From contig NZ_CP114065.1 in assembly GCF_027627575.1 (NCBI RefSeq), positions 496,001-560,000 of the forward strand: a stretch of DNA of 64,000 nucleotides, in the 5' to 3' direction. Position 1 is the first letter of the stretch, and each line of letters begins with the position of its first letter. The notes beneath the pieces were generated by a model. That model was not told the origin of the DNA. It ran no database searches and saw only the letters and a program-made list of their open reading frames with translations. The position numbers and the translations under genes were made by a program. Origin of the DNA: Kribbella sp. CA-293567. GTDB taxonomy: Bacteria > Actinomycetota > Actinomycetes > Propionibacteriales > Kribbellaceae. Shown in pieces: positions 32,412-41,032 of this stretch.

Positions 32412-34130
32412 ATGGCTGAGCAGTCCGTGGGCTTGCTGGCCCGCCGCCGGGCTCGCGGTCTGTGGGTGCGCGGGGCCAAGCAGCTCGGCTTCGGACGCAC
32501 CGGCGAACAGGGCGGTACGCCGGACAAGCCTGCCGCCCTGGAGAGCTTCACCCGCGCGCTGGAGCTGGACCCGGGGATGACGGACGCCTGGCTCGGCTTC
32601 CACGCGGCCGGCGGCGACCAGGCGACCGCGCTGGCCAAGCTGATCTCCGGGCTGGACCGGTTCGGGGAGGAGCGCGACGCCGACCACCGGCGGCTCAACT
32701 CGAGCTTCCAGGCCGGCTGGTGGTTCACCAACCCGCTGGAGACGACCGACCACGTCTGGCACGCGGAGGCCTTCCGGCTGCTCACCGACGGAGACGCCGA
32801 CGCCGCCGAGGAAGCGGCCGGGAACGTGATCGAGGACGGCCCGCGGCACTTCCTGCTCTCCGCGGCCGAACTGCAGCGCCAGGAGTACGCCGGGGCGATC
32901 CGCGAACTCCGCCAGGTCCCCGAGGACGGTCATCTCGGCACCGAGGCGATGCTGCGGCTCGGGATGGCGCTGGCGATCACCGAGCAGTGGAGCGAGGCCG
33001 AGACCACCCTGCGCCGGGCCGCCATCCAGGAGGTCAACCACCTGGTCCAGCTGGACGCGGAGTACTACCTGGGCTTCGTGTACCGCGCGACCGGCCGCGA
33101 GAAGAACGCGCTGGGCCAGTTCTCCTGGGTCTACGAGCGCAACAACGCGCATCGTCAGGTCGCCGAGGCGCTCGCCAACTCCGATCTCCTGCTCGCCACC
33201 TCGCCGCCGCAGACCGTCGAGGAACCGGCGACCTCAGCGCCGGTACGCCGTACCGGAACCGCCAAGCCGGCCGGCCGTCAGCCGGACTGGGGAGCGGTTC
33301 AGAGCATCCTGGACGAACTCGACCGCAACGTCGGGATGGCCGAGGTCAAGCGGCAGGTCTCCGCGGTCGCCGCCCAGGTGCGGGCCGGGCTGATCCGGGC
33401 CGAACGCGGGCTGCCGACGCCACGTCTCGGCGGCCACCTGATCTTCGCGGGCCCGCCCGGCACCGGCAAGACGACGGTCGCTCGCGTGGTGGCCCGGCTG
33501 TACTACGCGCTGGGGTTGCTGTCCGGCGACCGGATGATCGAGACCGATCGCTCGGGCCTGGTCGGCGAGTACATCGGCCACACCGCGGTGAAGACGAACG
33601 AGGTGGTCGACTCCGCGCTCGACGGAGTGCTGTTCATCGACGAGGCGTACGCGCTGCGCAAGAAGGACACCCGCAACGACTTCGGCACCGAGGCGATCGA
33701 CACGCTGCTGAAGCGGATGGAGGACGACCGCGACCGGCTGGTGGTGATCGTCGCCGGGTACTCCGAGCCGATGGCGGAGTTCCTCGAGTCGAACCCCGGT
33801 CTGCGCAGCCGTTTCTCCACCCGGGTCGACTTCCCTCGCTACACCGCCGACCAGTTGCGGGAGATCGCGCTGCGCCTGGTCCGCAGTCACGGCGACCGGC
33901 TCACCGACGAGGCCCTCGCCGTCCTGACCGCCGTCCTCGAGCAGGTCACCGCCAACGGCCGGATCGACGAGCTCGGCAACGCCCGGTTCATCCGCACCAT
34001 CCTCGAGAGCGCCGCCAAGCACCGCGACCTGCGGATCTTCAACTCTCCGGGCATCCCCACCGACGAAGCCCTCACCACCCTCGACGGCCCCGACCTGGAG
34101 GCCGCCGTCGCCGAGATCCTCAGCTTCTAG
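32412..34130 (+). CDS. CbxX/EccA-like AAA ATPase
   Basis: A 572-aa ATPase. Residues 1-270 are TPR-like helices resembling the N-terminal domain of type VII secretion EccA proteins. The C-terminal AAA module carries Walker A GPPGTGKTT, ALDGVLFIDEAYAL as Walker B, and the arginine-finger region NPGLRSRFSTRVDFPRYTAD. EccA proteins help dispatch ESX substrates, but no other ESX component is nearby, so a different chaperone-like job is possible. The ATG at 32412 follows GGAGGAG. A terminator hairpin follows. Confidence 0.87.
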   Translation: MAEQSVGLLARRRARGLWVRGAKQLGFGRTGEQGGTPDKPAALESFTRALELDPGMTDAWLGFHAAGGDQATALAKLISGLDRFGEERDADHRRLNSSFQAGWWFTNPLETTDHVWHAEAFRLLTDGDADAAEEAAGNVIEDGPRHFLLSAAELQRQEYAGAIRELRQVPEDGHLGTEAMLRLGMALAITEQWSEAETTLRRAAIQEVNHLVQLDAEYYLGFVYRATGREKNALGQFSWVYERNNAHRQVAEALANSDLLLATSPPQTVEEPATSAPVRRTGTAKPAGRQPDWGAVQSILDELDRNVGMAEVKRQVSAVAAQVRAGLIRAERGLPTPRLGGHLIFAGPPGTGKTTVARVVARLYYALGLLSGDRMIETDRSGLVGEYIGHTAVKTNEVVDSALDGVLFIDEAYALRKKDTRNDFGTEAIDTLLKRMEDDRDRLVVIVAGYSEPMAEFLESNPGLRSRFSTRVDFPRYTADQLREIALRLVRSHGDRLTDEALAVLTAVLEQVTANGRIDELGNARFIRTILESAAKHRDLRIFNSPGIPTDEALTTLDGPDLEAAVAEILSF

Positions 34131-34147
34131 AGGGCCTCCGGAAACAG

Positions 34148-34186
34148 GTTCGCCAGGCCGCGCCCCGAGGGCACGGCCTGGCGAAC
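34148..34186. terminator. Bidirectional terminator (AAA ATPase / PBP)
   Basis: GTTCGCCAGGCCG (34148-34160) pairs perfectly with CGGCCTGGCGAAC (34174-34186) across a 13-base loop between the two convergent genes. Confidence 0.75.
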
Positions 34187-34204
34187 TCGTCAGCTGCTGT
34201 GGGG

Positions 34205-36112
34205 CTACTTGAACTTGCTGAGGAAGCTGGACACGATCGGCCCGGCCGCCTTGCCGCCGGAGACACCGCCCTCGACGATCACGGCGAAGGCCACGTCACC
34301 GCGGTAGCCGACCATCCAGCCGTTGGTGATGACCTTGCCGTTGGCAACTACTTCGGCGGTGCCGGTCTTCGCGGCCACCGCACCCTGGGCCGCCAGGGCC
34401 TTCGCGGTCCCGCCGGTGACGGTGGTGCGCATCATCGTGCGCAGCGCGGCAGCAGTTGCCGGAGGCAACGGAGAGGCGGCGGGACCGGCCGGGTCCTTGC
34501 CCGGGACCAGCACCGGCTTCAGCGCCGTACCGTGCTTGACGGTGGCGGCGATCATCGCCACGGCCAGCGGGCTGGCCGTCACGGTGCCCTGCCCGATCAT
34601 CGAGGCTGCCTCGGCGACGTCGTCCTTCGGGGCCGGCACCTGACCGCCGTACGCGGAGATCGCCAGCTTGAGGTCCTGGCCGATGCCGAACATCGCCCCG
34701 GCCTTCGTCATCCCGTCGGCCTGCAGCCGGGTGTGCTGGGAGATGAAGGCGGTGTTGCAGGACTCGTTGAACGCCTTCTGCATGGTGCCGTTGCCGTACG
34801 GCGCCAGCCCGTCGTAGTTCTTGAAGGTCTTGCCGAAGACGTTGATCGTGTTCGTGCACGGCAGCGCGGTGCTCGCCGTCAGCCCGCTGCCGATCAGCGC
34901 CGCGGAGGTGACGATCTTGAACGTCGAACCGGGTGCGTACCGGCCCTGGAAGGCGCGGTTGTAGTTCGTCGGGGTCGGCCCGTTCGCCGCCGCGAGGATC
35001 TGGCCGGTGGAGGCCTGGACCGCGACCAGCGAACCGGGCAGCTTGCTGGTTGCCAGGGCGGCCTCGGCGTGGCGCTGCAGGGCCGGGTCGAGGCTGGTCT
35101 TGACCGGCGTACCGGGCTTGCCCTGCTGCGAGAAGACCGTCTTGATCGAGAGCTTGGTCTTGCCGTCGCGCAGGGTGACGGTGCCGCCCGGCGTACCGGC
35201 GAGGTCCTGCTGGAACGCGTACTGCAGGCCGGTGGTGCCGACCTGGTCGCTGGCGGACGCGTTCGGGCCGGCGTTCTTGAGGGTGTCCTCGGTCGCGGTC
35301 TTCATCGTGCCGATGATCGAGCGGGCGAAGGTCGGGCTCTCGGCCAGCGACTGGGTGCCGCCCATCGTCAGCACGCCGGGCAGCTTGCCCATCGTCGGGC
35401 GCAGCGCCTCCCACTCGTCGGCACGGATCGTGATCGCGTCCACGAACTGACCGGCCGGTGCACCGGCCGCGCGGGCCTTCAGCTTGGCGCCGTCGACCTG
35501 CAGCTTGGTGGTGAAGGCCGCGTACGTCGCCGCGGTCGCGACGTTGCCGGAGGCAACCCCGACGATGACGACCGGACGGTTCGCGGTCAGCGCCTTGCCG
35601 TTGCGGTCCAGGATCGACGCGCGGGCCGGCAGCGCGCGGACGCGCTTGAGGTAGTTCGCCTCGCCCAGGCCCGGGTAGATGGTGTCGCCGGCCGCCTTGA
35701 TCTTCCAGACGTCACCGGTCTTCACGGCGGCGGCCGTGCTGGTCCACTTCATCGTGCCGATACCGCGCAGCACGGCCTCGACGGCGAGGTCCTGGGTGCA
35801 GTTGCTGTCGTCCGAGCACTTCGGGTCGCCCTGCGGCGTGACCGTGGCCGACTGCGCGACCAGCGCGCTGTCGACCTCGTCCAGCCGCTTGCCGAACGTG
35901 GTCGGCGTGTCGGTCAGCGCGGCGGCCTCGTCCGGCTTGCCGTTCGGCGCCCAGGCCTTCACCCAGGCGGCGGCGAAGTTCTTCACCACCTCGGCGGAGG
36001 CTTGCTTCTCGTTGTCGGGGTCCGGTTTGCCCCCACTGCCGGACTTGCTGTCGGTACAACCAGCAGTGGCCAGGACGGCACTCAAACAGACGATGGCAGC
36101 AGTTCGCTTCAC
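34205..36112 (-). CDS. Penicillin-binding lipoprotein (transpeptidase)
   Basis: A 635-aa membrane-anchored peptidoglycan cross-linker. It has a lipoprotein-type signal with Cys19 (AVLATAGC), an NTF2-like MecA-type domain (about 35-140), a PBP dimerisation domain (about 150-310), then the transpeptidase domain with SxxK (STFK in APGSTFKIVTSA, about residue 394), SxN (SCN in FNESCNTAF) and KTG (AAKTGTAEV). The architecture matches actinobacterial PbpA/PBP2a-like proteins. GTG 36112 is used because the signal peptide starts there. No glycosyltransferase domain is present. Confidence 0.9.
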   Translation of the reverse strand: MKRTAAIVCLSAVLATAGCTDSKSGSGGKPDPDNEKQASAEVVKNFAAAWVKAWAPNGKPDEAAALTDTPTTFGKRLDEVDSALVAQSATVTPQGDPKCSDDSNCTQDLAVEAVLRGIGTMKWTSTAAAVKTGDVWKIKAAGDTIYPGLGEANYLKRVRALPARASILDRNGKALTANRPVVIVGVASGNVATAATYAAFTTKLQVDGAKLKARAAGAPAGQFVDAITIRADEWEALRPTMGKLPGVLTMGGTQSLAESPTFARSIIGTMKTATEDTLKNAGPNASASDQVGTTGLQYAFQQDLAGTPGGTVTLRDGKTKLSIKTVFSQQGKPGTPVKTSLDPALQRHAEAALATSKLPGSLVAVQASTGQILAAANGPTPTNYNRAFQGRYAPGSTFKIVTSAALIGSGLTASTALPCTNTINVFGKTFKNYDGLAPYGNGTMQKAFNESCNTAFISQHTRLQADGMTKAGAMFGIGQDLKLAISAYGGQVPAPKDDVAEAASMIGQGTVTASPLAVAMIAATVKHGTALKPVLVPGKDPAGPAASPLPPATAAALRTMMRTTVTGGTAKALAAQGAVAAKTGTAEVVANGKVITNGWMVGYRGDVAFAVIVEGGVSGGKAAGPIVSSFLSKFK

Positions 36113-36355
36113 GTTCTCAACTCTCGCACGGCGACGGGTACACACCTGGAACAGTCTTCGGCGTGTGGCCAGCCTGCCACGAGGGGGAAAATCCCCAGGT
36201 GGCAGACCCTGGACACTCCTACGACGCGGGAGCGGCGCCGGAAGTTGGCGGACGAGGCGGAGGTCACCTGCGATTGCCTACGCGAATCGCCTTGATTTAC
36301 AGCCTGGATCGGGTTGATCCGGCTGGTTCGGTCGAGCTGACTCAGCCAAGTTGAC

Positions 36356-37117
36356 TCAGCCGAGCTGGATGGCGGCGAAGCGGGCGCCTTGCGGGTCGTC
36401 CAGGACGGCCATCCGGCCGAAGTCGGTCTCCAGTGGGGCGCCGAGCAACTTGCCGCCGGCTTTGCTGACCTGGTCGATGGTGTGGTCGGTGCTGCTGACC
36501 GCGAAGTATGGGAGCCAGTGGGGCGGCGTACCGGCGGGGAAGTCGGGGTGCAGCTCGCCGGTGCCCACGACGGGCTTGTCGGCGGCGTACAGGGCGGCGT
36601 ACCGGCTGTAGCCGCCGATCTCCTCGGCGCGGTAGCCGAAGACCGAGGTGTAGAACTTCCGAGAGGTCTCGAAGTCCTCGCTGAGCGCCTCGCTCCAGAC
36701 CAGCCTGCCGGGACCGGTGGTGCGCTCGGTGCCGATGTGGTCGGTGGCCTGCCAGAGGCCGAAGATCGCGCCGTTGGGGTCGGCGGCGAGCGCCATCCGG
36801 CCGTGGTCCTCGATCTCGCGCTTCAGCAGTTGGGTGCCCTGGTGGGCGGCGACGGCCTCGAGCGTGCGGTCGAGCTGGTCGGTCGCCAGGTACGTCGTCC
36901 AGCGGCTGGGCAGGTGCTCCGTGCCCGGCTGCTTCGGGCCGATGCCGCCGACGTCCTCGCCATCCAGCTTGCAAATCCAGTAGTCGCGAGTGGTCTGCCG
37001 CTCACAGTCCCAGCCGAACAGGCCGGCGTAGAAGCCGGCGGCGGCTTCCGCGTCGTCGGCGGCGAGGTCGACCCAGATCGGCGTACCGGGTGGCCACGGC
37101 ACGCTCTGTTCGACCAT
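36356..37117 (-). CDS. Two-module VOC protein (Cfp30B-like)
   Basis: A 253-aa protein of two glyoxalase-like modules. Module 1 begins GTPIWVDLAADDAEAAAGFY and ends with DPNGAIFGLWQ; module 2 begins GRLVWSEALSEDFETSRKFY and ends with DPQGARFAAIQLG. It resembles the actinobacterial 27-kDa antigen Cfp30B family, a putative hydroxylase of unknown substrate. The ATG at 37117 has AGGAGG five bases upstream; the frame remains open farther upstream without similarity. Confidence 0.87.
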   Translation of the reverse strand: MVEQSVPWPPGTPIWVDLAADDAEAAAGFYAGLFGWDCERQTTRDYWICKLDGEDVGGIGPKQPGTEHLPSRWTTYLATDQLDRTLEAVAAHQGTQLLKREIEDHGRMALAADPNGAIFGLWQATDHIGTERTTGPGRLVWSEALSEDFETSRKFYTSVFGYRAEEIGGYSRYAALYAADKPVVGTGELHPDFPAGTPPHWLPYFAVSSTDHTIDQVSKAGGKLLGAPLETDFGRMAVLDDPQGARFAAIQLG

Positions 37118-37245
37118 CGGGTCCTCCTGCTGGGAAGCGGTGTCCAGAACGGCCCCCAACCTGCCAGGGACTACCCGCCACGTCGAGACGATCACGAGGA
37201 GTTCCGATAACGGTTCGGTCACTGCCCGGCGTATCCTGCACGATT

Positions 37246-37575
37246 GTGACCCGCCTAGCACTGCACAGCCGACTGATCCCCGGCACCGAAGAGGCCTACG
37301 AGCTCGAACACGCCCGCGTCTGGCCCGAGCTGATCACCGTCATGACCGCGGCCGGCATCCACGACTGGACCATCTGGCGCAGCGGCCGAGACCTCTTCCA
37401 CCTGGTCGACTGCGACGACTACGAGGCCGCCGTCGCCCAACTGACCGACAACCCGGTCGACCGCCGCTGGCAGGAACACATGAGCCAGTTCGTCGAGGGT
37501 TTCGCCCAGAACCCCGAAGGCCTGGCGGGCCAGTCGCTGCGGCATGTCTGGACGATGAGCGAACAGGTCGACTAG
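37246..37575 (+). CDS. L-rhamnose mutarotase family protein
   Basis: A 109-aa protein of the RhaM/COG3254 family: LALHSRLIPGTEEAYELEHA, VWPELITVMTAAGIHDWTIW and a C-terminal WQEHMSQFVE. It interconverts sugar anomers (alpha/beta L-rhamnose or L-fucose by family). Tyr18, His21 and Trp residues typical of the site are present. It stands alone, 10 kb from the sugar-acid cluster it might serve. TATCCT ends eight bases before the GTG start, so the mRNA may be leaderless. Confidence 0.85.
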   Translation: MTRLALHSRLIPGTEEAYELEHARVWPELITVMTAAGIHDWTIWRSGRDLFHLVDCDDYEAAVAQLTDNPVDRRWQEHMSQFVEGFAQNPEGLAGQSLRHVWTMSEQVD

Positions 37576-37675
37576 CTCCCCGCGTGCCCTCCGCCCGCTT
37601 TTTGCGTTGTCGGCTTGGTGAACACGGCCAGTTGACGGGCCCTCGCGATGCCATCAGCCGCGTTGAACCGAACGA

Positions 37676-38956
37676 CTACCGCAAGTACCGCTCGCAGCGA
37701 GCAGTTCGAGTGGCGACGCCGTCGACCAACCGCTGTGGGAGTGAGCTGCCAAGTGCCTGCACTGCTGGATCGGCGGCAGCAGCAGAAATAGCATCCGGCA
37801 CAGTCGCGATCACCCCGCCGGCGCGATCGCGAACAACCTCTTCCGGCAGGTTCAGTGCCGATGCGAGGTACTTCCAGGGGCTGCTGCCGGGATTGACCCG
37901 ATAGTCGCTTCCGAACTTCATCGCGAGTCGCATCTTCTGTTCGGCGATGTCGTACGGCAGCGCGGAGGCGACGTCGTAGAAAGGCGCGAGCCTGACCTGA
38001 TCTCCGGCCAGCAGCAACGAGAAGTTCTTCGCGTGCGCGTCGGTGCCTGCGATCACCCAGTTCCAGACGAGCGCGTCGAGAAAGCTCTCGATGGTCGCGC
38101 GCGCGGTAGCTCTCGGCATGATCCGCTGGAACAGGTTCGCGATCTCGCGAGGGCCTGGTCCGCCCTGGTTCTGGTACTTGTTCTCCGGATGCACGCTGAG
38201 CGCCTGACAGAGATCTTCTTGATGGATGCGAACCTGCCGACCGTCCTGGGTGACTCGGTCGTAGCGACTGACGACGATCGCACTCTGATCTTCGAATCGT
38301 TCGACCCAAGTGCGTACGGCGCGCAAACCTGCGATGCGCATGGCGGACAAGCAGATGTGCTCGTTCAGGTCGTGGTCATCCAGCCCGGTGATCGCCGGCT
38401 TGAGAATGTGCGAGGTAGCCAACGAGCCCTGTGGCTGTCCCCACCGCTGCCCGTCGTACAGAAGAGCCGTCTTGGCCTGAGCACCGGCCAAACTGAACCG
38501 TCCGGATCGTCCCGCACCGAGCCAAGCCGTGGCGTCGTACTTGAGATCCCGGAGACGCTGAGCCACTTGAGCTTCGGTGAGCCAGTCGATCTCGTTCGAT
38601 GACTGGTCGGCAAGAACCGCTTCCAGCCGATCCGGCGGTATCAGTCGCACGGCTCCGGGGCAGTCCTCTCCCAACGGAGTGCCCAGGAGAGTGAAGGCGG
38701 AATTGGCGGATGCATGGAACTCGCGAGCCCACCGATTCAGTACCGCGTCGTTGTCGGGCAACAGGCCCCACAGCCAAGGGTTGATCTGACCGTCGCTGTG
38801 TGAACCGACCTGGGACGGCATCGAGACCGAGATCGGCGTCGCAAGCTCTCTTCCTGAGACGTAGCCGGAGGCGTAAGTGAAAGTGAGCAGGCCGGCGCTC
38901 GTACGGTTCACCGTCCCGGCAACCTCTTGGCCCAGGAGCAGTCGAAGTTCAGACAC
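37676..38956 (-). CDS. hipA: HipA-type serine/threonine kinase toxin
   Basis: A 426-aa kinase-fold toxin. The N-terminal couple_hipA domain (about 1-110) is followed by ATP-site SLAGAQAKTALLYDG, the catalytic loop AGTDAHAKNFSLLLAG (Asp and Asn) and the metal motif LAPFYDVASALPYD. By family it phosphorylates a tRNA synthetase and arrests growth. All key residues look intact. GTG 38956 is chosen, overlapping the hipB stop by 8 bases; a GTG at 38965 is possible. The gene follows hipB as in classical hipBA loci. Confidence 0.9.
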   Translation of the reverse strand: MSELRLLLGQEVAGTVNRTSAGLLTFTYASGYVSGRELATPISVSMPSQVGSHSDGQINPWLWGLLPDNDAVLNRWAREFHASANSAFTLLGTPLGEDCPGAVRLIPPDRLEAVLADQSSNEIDWLTEAQVAQRLRDLKYDATAWLGAGRSGRFSLAGAQAKTALLYDGQRWGQPQGSLATSHILKPAITGLDDHDLNEHICLSAMRIAGLRAVRTWVERFEDQSAIVVSRYDRVTQDGRQVRIHQEDLCQALSVHPENKYQNQGGPGPREIANLFQRIMPRATARATIESFLDALVWNWVIAGTDAHAKNFSLLLAGDQVRLAPFYDVASALPYDIAEQKMRLAMKFGSDYRVNPGSSPWKYLASALNLPEEVVRDRAGGVIATVPDAISAAAADPAVQALGSSLPQRLVDGVATRTARCERYLR

Positions 38957-39245
38957 GGTCGTCACGGCCCTCGTCGTACTCGTCGAGGAGAGAGTCGAGA
39001 TCAGTTGGTTCCCGACCGGATGAGGCGGCGGATGGTTCCTCGACGCGGAGGTCCACAGCAATGCCGAGGGCTGCCACTACAGCCAGAACCCGGCCGACCT
39101 CGACGGTGGGCTTGCCTGCCTCGAACGCGGTCAGCCAAGCTCTTGAGACCCCTGCGGCTTCAGCCACAGCCGCCTGAGTCAGGTGCAGCTGCCGGCGGCG
39201 TCCACGTGCCGCCGCGCCCAAGGCGTGGGGGGTGCGGATCTCCAT
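38949..39245 (-). CDS. hipB: HipB-type antitoxin and repressor
   Basis: A 98-aa DNA-binding antitoxin. Residues about 15-65 form an XRE-type helix-turn-helix (LTQAAVAEAAGVSRAWLTAF, then EAGKPTVEVGRVLAVVAALG); the acidic C-terminus (DLDSLLDEYDEGRDD) probably contacts HipA or is a degradation tail. The ATG at 39245 is used (an in-frame GTG at 39248 also exists) with AGAGG upstream. It overlaps hipA by 8 bases and presumably represses its own promoter through the repeated elements at 39260-39350. Confidence 0.88.
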   Translation of the reverse strand: MEIRTPHALGAAARGRRRQLHLTQAAVAEAAGVSRAWLTAFEAGKPTVEVGRVLAVVAALGIAVDLRVEEPSAASSGREPTDLDSLLDEYDEGRDDRV

Positions 39246-39259
39246 CACACCACCTCTCT

Positions 39260-39350
39260 CGACGTATCTGACAAATGTCAGCGTACGTCGACAAAAGCAC
39301 GATGTAAACGTACGGCGACATTATCAAGGTGTCGACGTACGCTGACATTT
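39260..39350. promoter_or_regulatory. hipBA operator array with 21-bp inverted repeat
   Basis: Four copies of a CGACGTA-CGCTGACA(TT)-like element lie upstream of hipB: about 39261-39273 (CGACGTATCTGACA), inverted at 39274-39293, a diverged copy at about 39307-39322, and 39333-39349. Copies two and four form perfect 21-bp inverted arms (39273-39293 and 39330-39350) with a 36-base spacer. CTGACA-AA-TGTCAG (39268-39281) is an additional palindrome at the junction of copies one and two. Confidence 0.8.
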
Positions 39351-39393
39351 TGATTTCCGGCAGGGTGGCCTGTCCGGTGGTAGAACTGAGCAG

Positions 39394-40299
39394 ATGAGCT
39401 CACCCGAGGTTGGCGGATGGCGGGTTACTGGCATCGGGTGGGGGAGTGGGGCGGCTCGGCTGGAGTGGGCTGAGGTCGGGGGTGCTCAGCGGACGACCGC
39501 GCTGGAGCTTGGGTCGGACGTGTCGCTGGTGTTCGGCGAGGATCGCCGATGTGTCGGGATCTGGCGGGCCGGGCGGCGGATCGCGTGTTCGATCCAGGTG
39601 GTGCTGCCGCCGGGTGGGCGGGCTTCGCAGTGTTCTGACTGTCATGCCATGGAGCGGTCCAACTCGATCGCGACCGATACGCGGCTCGACGATCCGCGGC
39701 AGTTCTCCGTCTATCTTGCGCACCACGGCAGCGTGGTGAAGGTCGGGATCACCGCGGCCGATCGTGGGTTGGCGCGGTTGCTGGAGCAGGGGGCGCTGGC
39801 GTCGGCGTTCATCTCGACCGGCAGCCTGCTCGGCGCGCGGCGGATCGAGAATCTGCTGATCACCACGTTGGGCCTGCCGGATCGCGTGAGTACCGTCCGG
39901 AAGCGGCGAGCGCGGATCGAGCCGGGCACCGCGGGCGAGCGGGCTGATCGGCTGATGGCGGTTGCTGAGCAGATAGCCGCGCTGCCTTGGCCGGAAGGGC
40001 AGGAGCGGGGCGAGATTCGGGTCAGCGACCACGCAGCGGCGTACGGTCTGCCGGACGACGGCCTCTACGCCGACGCCGAGCTGCGGACCCCGGCACCGCA
40101 CAGCGTGATCACCGGCCGGCTCACCTGCACCATCGGCTCCGACCTGTACCTCGAAACCTCCGCCGGCGTCACGCTGGTCGACACTCATCTGCTGTCCGGC
40201 TGGGCCCTCGGGCGCGCGGCGGCGGGCGCCGTACAGACGGTCTCGCTCGACAAGCTCGAACCGCCGCCGCGGCGAGACGAGCAGGAGGCTCTCTTCTGA
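39394..40299 (+). CDS. DUF2797 family protein
   Basis: A 301-aa protein that I recognise as DUF2797 by the paired cysteines SQCSDCHAMERSNS and the central SVYLAHHGSVVKVGITAADR then LARLLEQGALASAFISTG. That central part resembles the strand-helix order of GIY-YIG nucleases, but catalytic residues cannot be confirmed by eye. C-terminal about 90 residues look beta-rich. The function is unknown. The ATG is at 39394; the gene is divergent from hipBA and followed 19 bases later by a pirin gene. Confidence 0.75.
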   Translation: MSSPEVGGWRVTGIGWGSGAARLEWAEVGGAQRTTALELGSDVSLVFGEDRRCVGIWRAGRRIACSIQVVLPPGGRASQCSDCHAMERSNSIATDTRLDDPRQFSVYLAHHGSVVKVGITAADRGLARLLEQGALASAFISTGSLLGARRIENLLITTLGLPDRVSTVRKRRARIEPGTAGERADRLMAVAEQIAALPWPEGQERGEIRVSDHAAAYGLPDDGLYADAELRTPAPHSVITGRLTCTIGSDLYLETSAGVTLVDTHLLSGWALGRAAAGAVQTVSLDKLEPPPRRDEQEALF

Positions 40300-40318
40300 G
40301 CGGTGCGAGACTGGGCCC

Positions 40319-41032
40319 ATGAGTGTGGAGATCCGCCGCGCCGGCGACCGGTTCCGGACGCAGTACGACTGGCTGGACTCCCGGCACTCGTTCTCCTTCG
40401 GCCCGTACTACGACCCGGCCAACGTCGGCTTCGGCCTGCTGATGGTGCACAACGACGAAGTGATTGCCCCAGGCACCGGATTTGACACGCATCCGCACCA
40501 GGATGTCGAGATCGTCACCTGGGTACTGCGCGGTGCGCTGCTGCACCAGGACTCCGAGGGGCACAACGGGATCATCCACCCCGGTCTCGTCCAGCGGATG
40601 AGCGCCGGCAGCGGCATCCGGCACTCGGAACGCAGCGACGCCGAGGAGCCGGTCCACTACGTGCAGATGTGGGTCCGCCCCGGCGAGCTCGACCTGCCCC
40701 CGTCGTACCAGCAGGCCGAAGTCGCCGACCGCCTCGCGACCGGCGAACTGGTCCCGATCGCCTCCGGCCTCCCGGAGCACAGAAACACCGCGGCGATCAC
40801 CATCAACCAGCCCCACGCCGGCCTCTCCGCCGCCCGCCTCGCCCCCGGCCGGTCCATCAACCTTCCCGCGGCACCTCACACTCACCTCTTCGTTGCTCTA
40901 GGCAACGTAATCTTGGAAGACGCCGGCACCCTCGACCAGGCTGACGCCGCCCGCATCACCAATCCTGACGGCCGCCGAGCAACAGCCGGCCCGAACGGCG
41001 CCGAAGTACTGGTCTGGACGATGACCGGCTAG
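40319..41032 (+). CDS. Pirin-family bicupin
   Basis: A 237-aa protein with two cupin barrels. The N-terminal barrel keeps the metal motif: FDTHPHQDVEIVTWVLRGAL (His, His, and Glu nearby) and SGIRHSERSD with the third His. Pirins such as YhhW have quercetin 2,3-dioxygenase activity in vitro; the natural role is usually redox or transcription related. The stop TAG shares its G with the GTG of the next, decayed transporter gene, so the two were once co-translated. Confidence 0.9.
   Translation: MSVEIRRAGDRFRTQYDWLDSRHSFSFGPYYDPANVGFGLLMVHNDEVIAPGTGFDTHPHQDVEIVTWVLRGALLHQDSEGHNGIIHPGLVQRMSAGSGIRHSERSDAEEPVHYVQMWVRPGELDLPPSYQQAEVADRLATGELVPIASGLPEHRNTAAITINQPHAGLSAARLAPGRSINLPAAPHTHLFVALGNVILEDAGTLDQADAARITNPDGRRATAGPNGAEVLVWTMTG

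Noticed and set aside
32462..36295. A very long plus-strand open frame of almost 1,280 codons
   Set aside because: It runs through the AAA ATPase in another frame and antisense to the penicillin-binding gene; its translation is Arg/Gly/Ala-rich without any domain. It is a high-GC shadow.
36113..36355. Gap between the penicillin-binding and VOC genes as a site for a small gene or RNA
   Set aside because: Only a short CTGACTCAGCC direct repeat was found; no frame with a ribosome site and no stable hairpin was seen.
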